NCBI GenBank assembly: GCA_013368315.1 | Contig: JAACJM010000109.1 | Coordinates: 1 to 64,000, forward strand | DNA: 64,000 nucleotides | DNA from: Tetrapyrgos nigripes | Taxonomy: Eukaryota > Basidiomycota > Agaricomycetes > Agaricales > Campanellaceae | Direction of reading: 5' to 3' | In this document: piece by piece, positions 10,156 through 21,586 of the stretch | Layout: every line of letters starts with the position of its first letter | How positions within the stretch are numbered: the stretch's first letter is position 1 | The notes under the pieces: model-generated | Database searches by the model: none | What the model saw: only the letters and a program-made list of their open reading frames with translations | Told to the model about the DNA's origin: nothing | Made by a program: the position numbers and the translations under genes

Positions 10156-11860
10156 TTATTCACTCGCAGATGATCCCGTCCGCTCCCCGAACCCACCCTC
10201 CTTTTGACCTTCGGTCTGAGATGCTTGTTGGGCTGAGGCAAACCTGATGGATTGGAAAAGAGACATCTCATTCGTTGATTTCATTTCTTCTTTCAATTTC
10301 TCAACAGCTACCATCAAAATGATGAATATCGGATAATGAGTCTTGCATGAAAATTCTCGGTAAGTCGATCTCCCAGCTGAATGGAAAAACTCACCGACAG
10401 AAATGGCATAGCACACAAAAAAGCCTGAACGACTACTAGCCAGTTTGCGATCCCACGAACACGTGCGAGATTTGTGGGCGATTTTCGGCCACGTTCGAAA
10501 GCCGCATTGCAATGTGCTCATGGCTTGACTCGTGTTAGCTGGCGTCAGTCTCTGCGAATATCCCTACACATCGTACTTTACCATCTACTGCAGCCTCTCT
10601 ACATACTGTATTACACCACTCGAGTGCCAAAATAGTTCTCGTCGTCGTGGCTGAGTTGTTGTCAGCCGATTCCTCGACATCCCGACTCGCGGAACCATCC
10701 GCTTCACAGTCCCAAGTAGAGGATGTTGCCCGTCCTTCTGGCTGGTTGTCAGCCCCAGCAGCCTCTTCAGCAGCTTGATTACGAGTTCGAGGCATGTAAG
10801 AAGGAATAAGATGAAAAGGATGCAGGAGAGTAGGATACGTGGCAGATGTAAATCGCAACGCGTATTTCCCGCGGTCGAAAATCGCACATAAATCTCGCAT
10901 GTGTTCGTGTGATCGCAAACTGGCTATTGTTTCCGCATTGTCCAAAACGGAAATCATCATGTACGCAATCCAAAGAGCACAATAGATAACTGCCGATTTC
11001 ACCAATAGAATCAAGACCTTTTCAGCTCTAGATACTTTATTTTCACAGTCTCGGAGAGTTTTCTTGACATCCTGATGATGAAGCCTTGTAAAATCGAACA
11101 AAGAATGTGAGCAATGTAGTTTGTTTGTTCATTAACACTTGTAGGTACCAAGCTTTATACCCAATGAGACTTGTAACCGATATATTCGTGACGAGAAGAG
11201 GAACCATCATCGCCAATTAACCATATTGACTCCCTAGATTAGATAAATCATGTCGAACCTGGACAGCTCCTAATGCTGCGTTAACAAATGTAGCAACTAT
11301 TTCTCGGAAATTCAATACATACTAACACGAATCGAGACAGGATTGTAGTAAGTCTGTACTCACCAAAAGGACCCATCATACAAAAGACCAGAACAATCTT
11401 AACCAGTACATTTCAAGCAAACAAAATCCAAGCTCTCCAAACGACAATTGCATCACCAATGACAACTTGAGGGTAGAGAATATCTACTCATTAGTGATCT
11501 TGAAAATAAGTTTCTAAAACTTAAGCTACATACATTTGACCTGTCAACTATCCCAGAAGCCACCATGATATTCGTTATCTGCTGCATAATAGTATTTGCG
11601 CTGTCGACTGCATTATCCAAGGAGTGGAATCCGCGCCATGATATACTGCGTATCTAACACAACAGATATACTCGAGAGAATGAGCATAAAGACGACAAGC
11701 GCGAGCAGTATCAGTTGGGGTCTTGACAGACAGTCTGGTTGAGATCTATAAGAAGATGCTCAGCTTAATACAAATGTCCAATGCTAGGACGGAAGAAAAC
11801 TTACAGAAAGATGTAGCAAAGTGCAAGCATTAATGTGGCTTGACGCCATAAAGCAACCAT
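10156..11860 (-). pseudogene. Fungal seven-helix membrane protein, inactivated paralog
   Basis: The gene starts MVALWRQATLMLALCYIFL at 11860 and follows the same exon plan as the intact copy at 14539: a helix ending SISVVLDT, a VDSANTIMQQITNIMV block, the signature VVWRAWILF, a KSAVIYCALWIAYMM helix and a last helix YPIFIILMVAV followed by SLFQSIRFAS, ending at TAA 10156-10158. Three lesions are visible: a frame change between MARIPLLG and DNAVDS (about 11615), a TGA directly after VVWRAWILFA (about 11425), and a 490-bp inverted-repeat insertion at 10437-10926 between the sixth and seventh helices. The family (about 300 residues, seven membrane helices, common in Agaricomycetes) has no established function. 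Confidence 0.7.
10437..10926. mobile_element. MITE-like element inserted in the 7TM pseudogene
   Basis: About 55 bp at 10437-10492 (starting TAGCCAGTTTGCGATC) recur inverted at 10862-10926 with roughly five mismatches. The interior encodes nothing recognisable. The ends fall exactly where homology to the 7TM paralog stops and resumes, which supports insertion. The ends carry TA, so the target duplication could be TA, but a longer duplication is not evident. Confidence 0.7.
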
Positions 11861-12360
11861 GGAATAGCTATTTCAAAGCAGAAAGGTTTGAGGCCATAGA
11901 TGTCACTGAGAAGAGGATAAGATTCTTGTTGTGCTTGTGGCATTGAAGTACAGTAGTACAGTAGCGGGCTAGGTATCTCATCAAATGCTTATAAGGATTC
12001 CTGATAGACAGCAGTGTGGCTGAGCCTTGAAGCCTGCAGTTGAGCTCTGTGAGGCGACTGAGGAACCGCCTCTCTTGTTTATATAGTGGCTGCGACGGTG
12101 TTCACACTGTACTGAATATTGTGGCCTTTTGGTCCAGCTGGAGCTTGGTTTGATCGCAGGTAGCCCGAACTTTCACAAAGGCATGGTGTCCTTACACACA
12201 AATAGATATATTAAAGCCCTATTTGGTAGATCATTCTGGGATAGAACAGCAGGCCAATGGATCACAAATCACAATCATGATTTTGAACCTTTTTGAATAG
12301 GATGCGCAGATATCTCGCATGTCCGAGTCAGGATATCACTGATGATGGAAGCTCAACACC
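11861..12360. other. Upstream region of the 7TM pseudogene
   Basis: It contains a TATATAAA-type box on the minus strand at about 12079-12086 but no gene that I can support. Confidence 0.35.
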
Positions 12361-12863
12361 TCAGCGCCTCATTGCTGCAACCTGCTCAATCGCTCGCCGC
12401 CAAAACACCGTTTGATAACCACCAACGTTGAACCCCGGTCGAAAATCTCCATCAATCATCAAGGTCGGTAGAAATTTACGCACAGTACTTGTACGAATTC
12501 CTATTCTTAGCACATGCATATGTAACAGGACACTCACTCTTTGATACACTGTAGAAAACAGCCGCAGAATAGGAGTCATTTTAACTCGATGTTCAATATT
12601 CCTCCTCCTCCCAACCATCTTCCGTGACTCCTCTGGCGTGAAATTCTTCCCGTCTTTCCGAGTAGAGAAATATCCACGGGCAATCTTGGCATCGATTTCA
12701 ATGCGAGAGTCGGGTGGGATGAGATGGTCTGTGTACCAGGGAGTGAGTGAGTATATGCGCCAAAAAGTAGTAAAAAACTAGTATATGCGCGAAAGAATAT
12801 CACCTTTCTCGTCCTCGTCATCAATAGTTCATATGTCCGCAGAACACGCGTGTTCAGTCTCAA
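12361..12863 (-). pseudogene. Unrecognised coding fragment
   Basis: The minus strand encodes a stretch with coding character (IEIDAKIARGYFSTRKDGK followed by NFTPEESRKMVGRRR) and a tail GDFRPGFNVGGYQTVFWRR that ends at 12361. Reading frames cannot be joined by ordinary introns without a stop, so it is either a decayed gene fragment or a gene with splicing I could not resolve. I do not recognise the family. Confidence 0.3.
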
Positions 12864-14193
12864 GGTGTACTAGTACGTAAGCTATGCCACTGCCACTGGC
12901 AATCTTGTTCATCCGTCTTTCTCGCTTAATTTTCCGAGTCCCATGGTTTTGAACGGTGTACTAACCTTGGTTTTTGTTTCCCATTTTCGAATTTATGTCC
13001 AGTTACACATTGGCAAACATTTATATCTTAATGACACCCTCGCTCGTTGCCCGCTCCGCTCCGTGTCCTCAAACTCAAGACTAAGACTGTTCGGTGAATG
13101 AGGAAGAGGATAAACGTGTTCTCGATGGAGTAGCCTAGGGCTACGACATGAGCGGAATGCCAGAACGAACCAAACTGGATAGAGCTGAGGCCTAGACAAA
13201 TCAACGTAGCTACTGTATATACCTCGGGAAACTCCCTGGCAGCTCGTCATCTTCATCAAAGACACCCAACGAGCGCATTCCTCTCTTAGGATTACCACCG
13301 TCCCGTATGTCAACCCGAAAGTGTGCTGTCTCCAGAACCTTTAGCAATCAGGACTTACCCTTCCAGGACTACTGCTAACGCCAGCTTGAAGGAGGTTGAT
13401 AATCGTGGTAGGTCAGTTTGCTACTAGTCTTTCGTTGGCTGATTTGCGTTCAATCAACGATACAATTATGAAATATTGGTATCAGTGGCTCGTGTCTTCA
13501 TGCTTCTCCCATTGTTTCCGCTGTTCTTTCTTTTTCCCTGCTGGGTGCATTGTATGTATGTTACCCTCTGTTGTTGAGTGAGACAGATGTCGTATAAGGT
13601 TCAACTGAGATTCAGATCCACTGCCACTCCTTGTGAATCATTCCTATTTCCTATGATAGTCGTATTTGGATTCTGATATTTTCAGCTCCGATCGCAAAGG
13701 ACCATCTGGGCATGTATTAATGATGTATCCATCAAAGTAGCTGTGCCTTGTAATGCTACATCAGTAATTCGGGAAATTGCCGGGGCACTATTTTGCCGGT
13801 TTCCGCTGGTGCGGCCAAATTTCAAAACATTCGAGGCGTTCTGCTCCAAGGAGGACTGCACCGTTGGCACTCAGGTCACTTACACTCATTCCTGAGGCTG
13901 TTTTGATTCGTCATAAAACCAAGACAGGGTGCAAAAATTGTTAATCACTCGGGAATGAAAATTTTATGAAAGAGGTGTGGGCCAGCGCTCAGGCGTGGCG
14001 AGTACATACTACGCGGCCGGAAGGAAAAGTTAAGAATACAAGAAATAAAAATCCCACAAATGAAATGTAGCTTTTTTAACTTATGAAGAAGAAAAAAAGG
14101 TCAGTGAGTGGAAAGTACAATAACGAGTGAAAAGGAGCTTGATGATAATAGGGGCAAGTGACGGAAAAGGACGGACGGGAAAAATCGGGAGGC
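12864..14193. other. Intergenic, no gene seen
   Basis: This stretch holds only short open frames without recognisable domains. A GC-rich patch near 13980-14030 (GGGCCAGCGCTCAGGCGTGG) may be another decayed SINE-like head. Confidence 0.35.
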
Positions 14194-14300
14194 TTTGAAC
14201 ATAGCCCCACGCAGAAATCGAGTGTAAAGAACTCATCCTCATTTCATTCGACCTCGTAATTGGTAGGGATTTGGACCTGGCCGGTTTACCGGTCACTGGC
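14194..14300. repeat. Dispersed repeat shared with 19.3 kb
   Basis: The segment GAACATAGCCCCACGCAGAAA near 14197 matches GAGCATAGCCACACGCAGAAA near 19300, and both are followed or preceded by a cctcgtaa motif and a CCGGT-rich patch. They appear to be two decayed copies of one short repeat. Confidence 0.35.
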
Positions 14301-14538
14301 TTCAGTTGGTACCAGTGGATACCAGCGGCCGCCAGTAAATTGCCAGAATACTGATGTTGCCGCTATAGATGGCCCCAGGAACTATCATTCTTTGGGCTAT
14401 ATCTGCGACGGCGTCGGCACCAATCATTCACAGCCAAGTGCCACAACGTACTTAAAGGTCAAACAGAATGCAATCAAGAAATCCGACAAGAACAAGAATC
14501 AATCCAAGCTCCCCACAGGCCACAAAGCAGAGCTACTA

Positions 14539-15869
14539 ATGCAATCTTCTTTTCTTACGACTTCAGATCAAGCTGCTATTCAGGAGATTCTGATGCAAAC
14601 TATGATTGAAGGACTGTTGTTTGGTAGGTTGTCTTTTAAAATCTGTTCAAGTCTCGTCCCTAACTCCCAATTTCGGCATCCAGGTATTGAAATTTTGCTT
14701 ACTACTTCTACAATATTGTTGCTATAGTGAGTCTGTCCGAACTTTATATCAACAGTTTTAAACTTGGAAAAGTCACCAAGGCCTCCGACAGTCGTCGATG
14801 CGAGCTTTTATAGCAATTGCGTGCGCAATAATGTTCAGCAACTCGGCCATGAATTTCTTTTCAAGGCAAATTTACAACATAGTTGAGATTCAAGGGCTGG
14901 AAGATCAGAGTTATGATCCTATTCCAACTGAGATCAAGATGTCAATAATAGAACTTGTGGTGGCAAGAATTAGTGTGAGTTTGTTTCTTCCTATCCGTTT
15001 TTCTATAGAGAGATACTGACCATTACATACTAAATAGTACTTTCTTGGGGATCTGATCGTAGTTTGGAGAGCATGGATGATTTTTCAAATGGAGAATATA
15101 CCTAGAAGGATTCTTCTTTTCTGTATTGTTCAATCATTGGGTAAAGGTTTTGATTCGTTTCTTGAATTCACAACTGGATAAGTAACAGATCTGATTTTAG
15201 GTTGCATCATATATGACATGGTCCTTGCTGTCCAATCTATTTTTCAGGTTGAGGTATGTATATATACTATTCATTGAATATGGCTTATAGTTGTATATAG
15301 GTAACCCGAAATAGTTCCGTCCGGGTTATCTTACCAGTATCACTCCTTTTCACAAATATCACTGCTACTCTGCTGGTTAGCTACAAAACCTGGTGAGCCG
15401 AAAGTGTTTTGTTTTCGTTATCACACCTTCCAACAACTACCAGGCAGTACAGAACATCTATTAAAGCTCACCTTAAACATTTAAACACTCAAAGCCAAGT
15501 TGAGCAGTCCCTTGTACTTATCATCGAATCTGGAATAGTGTATTGCATTCCTTGGGTGGGTGATTACCTCTATATTTTTATTCTTCACATTGTTAATGAA
15601 TCATGATTCAGATATTAAGTCTGCCTCTTCTATTTAATCAAGGGTATCAGGAATCTGTAGGGCCATACCTGCAGGTGATTATGCCACATGTAGAATCCAT
15701 TTGCCCAACCACCATGGTCCTTCTTTCTCATCTTTACAAAGCTAACCAAGACCCTCATCTCCAACTGATGAGTCTGGATTTATCAGCTCTTGCTTCATCT
15801 ACACTTTGGCCTGAGGATAGAGACAATAACTTGCAAGAAACTCAGGGAGGAAATTCTCTTATGATTTGA
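14539..15869 (+). CDS. Fungal seven-transmembrane protein, intact paralog
   Basis: Eight exons (14539-14623, 14684-14726, 14773-14974, 15038-15140, 15201-15253, 15301-15392, 15444-15555, 15612-15869) join in frame to a 315-residue protein. Seven hydrophobic helices are visible: IEILLTTSTILLLY, a helix around MRAFIAIACAIMF, YFLGDLIVVWRAWMIF, RRILLFCIVQSLGCIIYDMV, VRVILPVSLLFTNITATLLV, VEQSLVLIIESGIVYCIPW and a last one around YLQVIMPHVESICPTTMVLL. It is the paralog of the broken gene at 10156-11860, oriented head-to-head with it 2.7 kb away. The exon 3 acceptor (after GAAAAG) was chosen because the nearer AG breaks the frame. The family is widespread in Agaricomycetes with unknown role; a receptor or channel function is not shown. 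Confidence 0.7.
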
Positions 15870-16129
15870 TCATGAGATTTAGAATGAGGGATAAAGTATA
15901 CTGACCAACAGTTTAGTTGGAAACGAGAGCTGGGATAGAAGGTTTAGCACCATAAATATACAACTTTTTGTTGAATCTCGTATTACCGACATTTCCCAGA
16001 ATTTTAAAGGTCGCCTCATTCTCATTCTGCAGAGTGATGGGGAATCGATATATTCCCGAAGCAGGGGGTCACCGATCTCATCAGTGGAAATTCGTGAGTC
16101 ACCCATTTTTGAACTTGGCAGTGTTTTAC
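15870..16129. other. Flank left of the copia fragment
   Basis: The minus strand reads KILGNVGNTRFNKKLYIYGA with an in-frame stop soon after, which looks like a scrap of a host gene cut by the retroelement. I cannot name the family. Confidence 0.25.
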
Positions 16130-16186
16130 TCGCATAGTTACAAAACAAAAATCAAGAACCATTAGAAACTACAGAAGAAAATACAA

Positions 16187-17950
16187 ATGAAACTCCAACT
16201 TCTCAGGAACACGGATGAACCAATGGATGTCAACGAAGACGAAACTAAACAACCTGATGGCCCAAGACAATCAAAAAGGATCCGAGAAGCCAGAGGTTTA
16301 TTCTACGATGAAGTTGAACAAAACATTGCTTTCTTCTTAACAGAATTCAATGTTTACTACACTGATAACGTTGGTGATCCAATTTCATTTAAGGATGTAC
16401 TCAATCATCCACAACGTGATGCATGGTTTGATTCCATGAAAACTGAGATAGAATCTCTAGAAAGTCTAGGAACCTGGGAATACGTCAAACCTCCTGCTGA
16501 TGCGAATATCATTGGTTCCAGATTTGTCTACAAAACTAAGTACGAACTTGGCAAACAGACCAAATTGAAATCTAGACTAGTAGCACAAGGCTTTAGTCAA
16601 CAAGAAGGCATTGATTACTACGCAAATGATATCTTTGCCCCTGTAGCACGCATGAGCAGTACATGTTTTATACTTGCTCTTGCAGCTTCATTAGACTATG
16701 AAACTACTCAGATTGATATTAAATCTGCCTATCTTTACAGAAACGTTACTGACGAGGAAACATTATACCTTCGTCCACCTCCAGGTAATTTACTACCTAA
16801 CTTACCTGAAAGCTACGTACTTAAACTCAGAAAGACTCTATATGGGCTGAAACAAGCTGGTCGTCGATGGTATGAAAAATTATGCAATATTCTCATAAAG
16901 TTACTAGGACTTAAGAAGTCTACTTATGATAATGCGGTATTCTACCGATATCATGAGAATAAACTCATTTTAATACTATCTTGTCACGTCGATGACATTA
17001 CTTTATATACTATCAACAAAGCTACTGCACAAGCTTTCGTTACTGCACTTAGTGGACACGTCCAAGTCACTGACGGTGGAGAAATCCACTGGATTCTCGG
17101 TATGGAAATTCAACGAGATAGGAATAATCATACTATTAAACTCCATCAGAAACATTACATTGAGAATATTCTCAAACGATACAATTTTGACCAATTACAT
17201 GCACGCCGTACACCTATGCTACCCGGGCAAAATCTTAGCCCTAGACCTGGGAGTGAACCGCAACGGGATGCCGCTACTATTAAACACTATATGTCACTAG
17301 TCAGTGGTTTACGATATGTCGCTGACTGCACTAGGCCAGACATTGCATATTGTACTGGTCAACTAGCAAGATACCTTAATGATCCAGGTGAAGAGCATTA
17401 CGCTGCAGCTAAACAATGCTATCTTTATCTAAAAGGAACTTGCGATTACTGGCTCAACCTAGGGAGCCCTACTATTACTTCTACTTATGGATTTGCCGAC
17501 TCTGATGGTATGTCCACGTATGGCAATAAACCAATCATGGGCTATGCATTCAAATTTGCTGAATCGCTTATTTCTTGGTCAAGTAAGCGAGGCACACTGG
17601 TAACTTTATCAGTTACTGAGGCTGAACTATGCGCACTTGCACATGCCTCACAAGAAGCTATTTATTTGAAAGGTTTTATAGAAGAAATTCTAAATGCCGA
17701 ACAGGAGCCAGTACTTATCAACTCAGATAGTGCATCTACTTTGGCAATTATACGTGCTCCTGAAGAACAACATACTCAGAGAACTAAGCATTTCAATATC
17801 CGTAAAAACTTCCTTACTGATCGGATACATCAACGATACATACGAGTTAAACATGTGTCAACTAATGATCAACTTGCGGATATACTTACGAAAACTCTCT
17901 CCGCTGATAAGATCAAGCATTTCTCCCGATTACTAGGGATATCCGCTTGA
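16187..17950 (+). pseudogene. Copia reverse transcriptase and RNase H (partial pol)
   Basis: A 587-residue open frame covers the complete copia RT: WFDSMKTEIESL, NIIGSRFVYKTKY, RLVAQGFSQQEGIDY, FAPVARMSS, QIDIKSAYLY, LRKTLYGLKQAGRRWYE and the catalytic box CHVDDITLY, where the usual Tyr of YVDD is His. RNase H follows with FADSDG, WSSKRGTLVTLSVTEAEL and the terminal QLADILTKTL. The RT/RNase H frame itself has no stops, so it is fairly young, but without gag and integrase it cannot transpose on its own. Confidence 0.9.
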
Positions 17951-17957
17951 AGGGGAG

Positions 17958-18214
17958 TGTTGGAATTAAATGATAACGATCAAGTTACTAAGTTACTATG
18001 CATACGGCATCAATCAGGTACTGCGGACATACAGTCAAATGATCATATGGATATACTTAGACTATTTATATTATTATACTACTCTGATTAATGATATATA
18101 CTTGAGAGTTAAGCGAGATACGTTCACACACTCTTACCCCCACTTTGTGACTCTCGCTAAGATTATTGGCTAAGATAACCTAAGTCTAATAAGGTCGTTT
18201 CATTGACACCAACA
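17958..18214 (+). repeat. 3' LTR of the copia element
   Basis: The LTR starts TGTTGGAATTAAAT next to the purine tract and most likely ends ACACCAACA at 18214, giving a 257-bp LTR with TG...CA ends and short imperfect inverted termini. No second LTR is in the window, so length cannot be confirmed by comparison. Confidence 0.7.
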
Positions 18215-18400
18215 CTGGCGTGGTGTTCGATAATATCAAGAACGACGGACCGAAGAGGCCAGGCTGGGAGTTATTTAACTGAAGAAGTTCCTGAGTACGG
18301 TTCTGGCTGCTAAATGGGAAGTCTGTAATTGAAATGTTCTTATTAGTCTCTTGTGTAAAGACAAAACAAAAAGCTTTACTCAAATTACGAGGCCTTTAAC
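18215..18400 (-). pseudogene. Host gene scrap right of the copia element
   Basis: The minus strand reads FPFSSQNRTQELLQLNNSQP and then GLFGPSFLILSNTTPV after a possible acceptor, running up to the LTR edge. Together with the scrap at 15880-16130 it may be a gene split by the retroelement. The family is not recognised. Confidence 0.25.
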
Positions 18401-18432
18401 GGTTTATGCACCATTCACTTGGGTTCTCACGG

Positions 18433-18456
18433 TGGCAGTCAACATGTTGACTGCCA
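18433..18456. repeat. Perfect 24-bp palindrome with repeated GTTGACTGCCA motif
   Basis: A perfect 24-bp palindrome is centred on CATG; its half is CATGTTGACTGCCA. The half-motif ATGTTGACTGCCA returns at about 18612-18624 and, varied, twice more at 18641-18665. The copies end in CCAGG(G)TA, so they resemble terminal repeats of a TA-inserting element. Confidence 0.6.
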
Positions 18457-18462
18457 GGTACG

Positions 18463-18593
18463 CACGCTGAAAATACAAAAATATCTGCTCGGCAGAAAGG
18501 CATACAGAAACACACTTTTTTACAGATATATCTTATATCAGTAGTAGTGATGTGATCTATCCGTCGAGCGGATATTTTTGTCTTTTCAGCGTG
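18463..18593. mobile_element. 131-bp MITE with 34-bp inverted ends
   Basis: The ends CACGCTGAAAATACAAAAAT and the inverse of TATTTTTGTCTTTTCAGCGTG pair over about 34 bp, including CGAGCGGATA on the right. The trinucleotide ACG flanks both sides (18460-18462, 18594-18596), consistent with a 3-bp target duplication. Confidence 0.7.
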
Positions 18594-19128
18594 ACGCTCT
18601 CACGGCGCCATGTTGACTGCCAGGGTACACTCCCACGGCATGTTGACTGCAATGTTGACTGCCAACACTCCGTATTTTCATTCCATAGGGCGAATATTTC
18701 TTCAGAAAATATTAGAATCATACTAGAAGGTGCTCCCAGCCCATTATGGTAGAAATCCAGGTTTTTATGTAGGCTGTATATAGTTCAATCACCCGCATTT
18801 ATTTCCTGAATGGTATGTACAAGGCTTTAATTCTCCATCTTATCTGAGTCTCTCTACACGATTCGCTAACTGAAGAGATAATTGGCCAGAGCTGCAGCAA
18901 TGCAGTTTGGTACCAACCTTCTGAGCTTTAGTTTGGGTTTTCTTTGTCTTTCTCTCAGGTTTTTTCTATCATTTATCTATTGTTTTATCTTTGTTCCTTA
19001 CTGTGCTCAGCAGCGCATAGTCACTTTAGTCACCTTTAGCTTATTCTCTTATGACTCGTTTTGTATGATATCCATACAACAAGTCCCTATGAATACTTAT
19101 ATTTTATGTATCTACTATGAAGGAGCTG

Positions 19129-19160
19129 TGGGCCACCGCTTCGCGTAGCAGTAACGAGGC
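19129..19160 (-). repeat. Head of SINE-like repeat, inverted
   Basis: On the minus strand the sequence reads GGGCCTCGTTACTGCTACGC and then GAAGCGGTGGCCC, matching the heads at 7152 and 7600. Confidence 0.45.
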
Positions 19161-19810
19161 CCAAGTAATCAGTTCATGGATGGTGAGCAGCGATGAGTAA
19201 GGGTGAAAGATGATGAGCGTTGCAGATCACGCGTCTTTGCGGCAACGGCCGATGACCGGTTACGGTGATCAAATGGCACCGGGGACCGGTGGAGTTATCG
19301 AGCATAGCCACACGCAGAAACGTCAGGTTATAAGAACGAGACCCTAAAGGGCCTCGTAACAGGAGTTCTGGAATACATGACTTACTCCAGTCTGTCAAGT
19401 CCAAGTCTCAGCAGCATGAACTGTTTGGAAACCATCCCCTGCTTCACTTCTACCCCTTGCTATGCCTCGTATATCTCCCAAGAGTCCCTTGACACAGCAA
19501 GAGCCTTGTTGATACTAGGCAATGGAAGTCATTCTTGAGAGCCGGAATATAAAAAAACAGCCCACAGTCAGTGCCAGCTAAGTATCTAACATTCAAGTTT
19601 TATCTGTGCGGAGATTCTCTTGAAATCTCTCTTTTCCTTTTTTATCCTTTCTTTCCCGCGAATTTTCGGGCTGGGATACCCAAGGAAATGGTGCATAAAC
19701 CCTTTTAACTTAACTTTTCCACTCACAGAGTCACACGCCACCTGTCGGGTGTGTCCTCGATAACCGGAAGCGGCCTCTGCCGAAGGTAATAGAGAAACGC
19801 CAGCCTACAC

Positions 19811-19860
19811 GTATCCGCTCCTATCCTTCGAGCGGATACTATAATGGTATTTTCGGCGTG
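19811..19860. repeat. Hairpin related to the 131-bp MITE
   Basis: GTATCCGCTC (19811-19820) and GAGCGGATAC (19830-19839) form a perfect 10-bp stem. The next bases up to TTTTCGGCGTG resemble the right end of the MITE at 18563-18593. Confidence 0.5.
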
Positions 19861-20397
19861 GTTGGCTTGCCAATGCTGGCACGTCAGCCCTGTGGGTTTG
19901 GCAAAACTTCTGCTCGACCACCATTCGCCGTCCAACACTCATAATAAGCTCGAACCCCTCCTCGCCAGGATCTATGAACGACTGTCGACTATAAGTTGAG
20001 TCCTCAGTTGACCAGCTCCTCTTGTTATATAGAAACCTTAGGATTTCAATGGTTAGACTGGAAACCAACCGCTTCCGTAGGGAGCTCCCTACGGGAGCGT
20101 CTTGGGTCCCAGGCTAGCAGGTGGTAAGCATCGTGGTCACCTCTTCCCCCCGAGTATAGACAGGACTCACTTTTGGGTTGCTGCGCAGGTTAACTCATTG
20201 AATACACCATACTCAAGTCAGAAACGGGATTGGCTGTCCGTGGCCCGATTTTCCAACACTGCCCAAAGCCCAGGACCGTATGCACGTGGCAAGCTTCACT
20301 GAACGGATTCTGCTGCCCGTCGTGTAACCTTGCTCTTTAAAGGGCCAGCAATGTGCCAGCAACCAGTCTTCCTTCTCCCTCCGTATCCGTGTCCACC

Positions 20398-21062
20398 ATG
20401 TCCAACAACGACAACAACAATAACAACAACGATGATGACATCCCCCAAACAGCCCCAGCCGCCATCCTTTCCCTAACCCAGCCAGACCAAAGGTCCTCAT
20501 CCTTCTTCAAGCTAGCCCCCAGCGAAACCGTCAGTTTCGAATGGTCTTTCTCAGGCGTTTTACATACCCCTACATCTCTCACCGTCGAAGCTATTGGAGC
20601 AAATGGTTTTACATACCCGATTGGTACTTTTCCCGGAACAGCGACAAGTATCGATTGGGTACCGTATGATTATCAGCAGAGTAATGCTGCGACACCGTTG
20701 GCGCAAACGTCTTATACGCTTGCGGTGTATGATGAACGGGGACTTGGAGCGACGATGAAGCCGGGTTTCCTTACTCCGAATACGCAGTTGACGTTTGCAT
20801 TGTATACTCCTCAGTCGTATACTGCGATTGCTAGTGGTGAGTTCTAGGGTTTTCGTCTCGCTGGGACTTTTTCTGATGTACATGCGTTTCTTTCTTTCTT
20901 CTTTTTTGCTTCATAGGCTGGTCATGTACGGAATGTAACGCTGCGACCTCTAATATATCCAGAGAAAATCCTGTGCTCGTCGCTACTCTTGCAACGTTCC
21001 TCGTTATGTTCTTTTCTGGATTCGGACTACTACGGAATTTTTATGCTTACCAGCGACGGTGA
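20398..21062 (+). CDS. DUF7137 family membrane protein
   Basis: Two exons (20398-20836 and 20917-21062) give a 194-residue protein. It begins with an Asn/Asp-rich run, followed by a beta-rich domain with SVSFEW-type core, TYTLAVYDERG-like block (here TSYTLAVYDERGLGATMKPGF), FALYTPQSYTAIASGWSCTEC and a single C-terminal membrane helix PVLVATLATFLVMFFSGFGLL. These match my memory of fungal DUF7137 proteins, which are type I membrane proteins of unknown function. Such proteins usually begin with a signal peptide; none is visible at this start, so an upstream exon may be missed. Confidence 0.65.
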
Positions 21063-21586
21063 TCAATCGTCTCCCCTTGTATGTCGCATGTGTGGATTTA
21101 GAGGAGGCGGCGGAATGACTATTGGAATGTCTGCCTCGTTTTTGGGGATTACTTTTATTCCTACGTACTTGCTTTGATTTTTGTTAGGTTTCTTGTTGGC
21201 AAGGTCGGACACGGACACGGACTTGGATATTATAGAGTACACTTGATATACAAAACTAATACCTACCTCATGTTCAGGCTTTTGGAGCTAACGGCTGTAT
21301 GTACTTCATGAATCATGACGCTCTCAGGTTCTCTGCATGGCTTTAAGTACTTCTCATCTGTTGTCCTGTACTACTTATGTTCGTTCATATATATGTATCA
21401 GCTGTGAATGGATAATATGGATTCCCTGAGGTTGCCCGTCGGCAGAACGGAAAACTTGCGGAACACATATCTTATCTCGCTTATGTATTTATCAGATAAT
21501 CAAAAGCTGACTCATGCAATGACGAAGTTTTTTTTGCTTGGTCAGACGCGTACTTACGTCGACATCCTTGGTCGCTGTCGTCCACG
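21063..21586. other. Intergenic upstream of Lon
   Basis: This is the probable Lon promoter and 3' region of the DUF7137 gene; no additional gene is seen. Confidence 0.4.

Larger units (their letters stand above)
16130..18214 (+). mobile_element. 5'-truncated Ty1/copia retrotransposon
   Basis: Only the reverse transcriptase/RNase H part of pol and the 3' LTR remain; gag, protease and integrase are absent and no 5' LTR is seen. The linker preceding RT (NQEPLETTEENTNETPTSQ) lies one frame off the main ORF, so there is a frameshift near 16205. A purine-rich tract (AAGGGGAG) directly precedes the LTR, as expected for the plus-strand primer. Confidence 0.9.
18600..20397. other. Repeat-rich intergenic region
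   Basis: It holds SINE-like and hairpin repeats (19129, 19300, 19811) and no gene I can support up to the DUF7137 start. Short open frames here lack domain signatures. Confidence 0.4.

Noticed and set aside
13000..13320. Minus-strand ORF of about 106 residues
   Set aside because: No hydrophobic, motif or splice pattern supports it; residue composition looks random.
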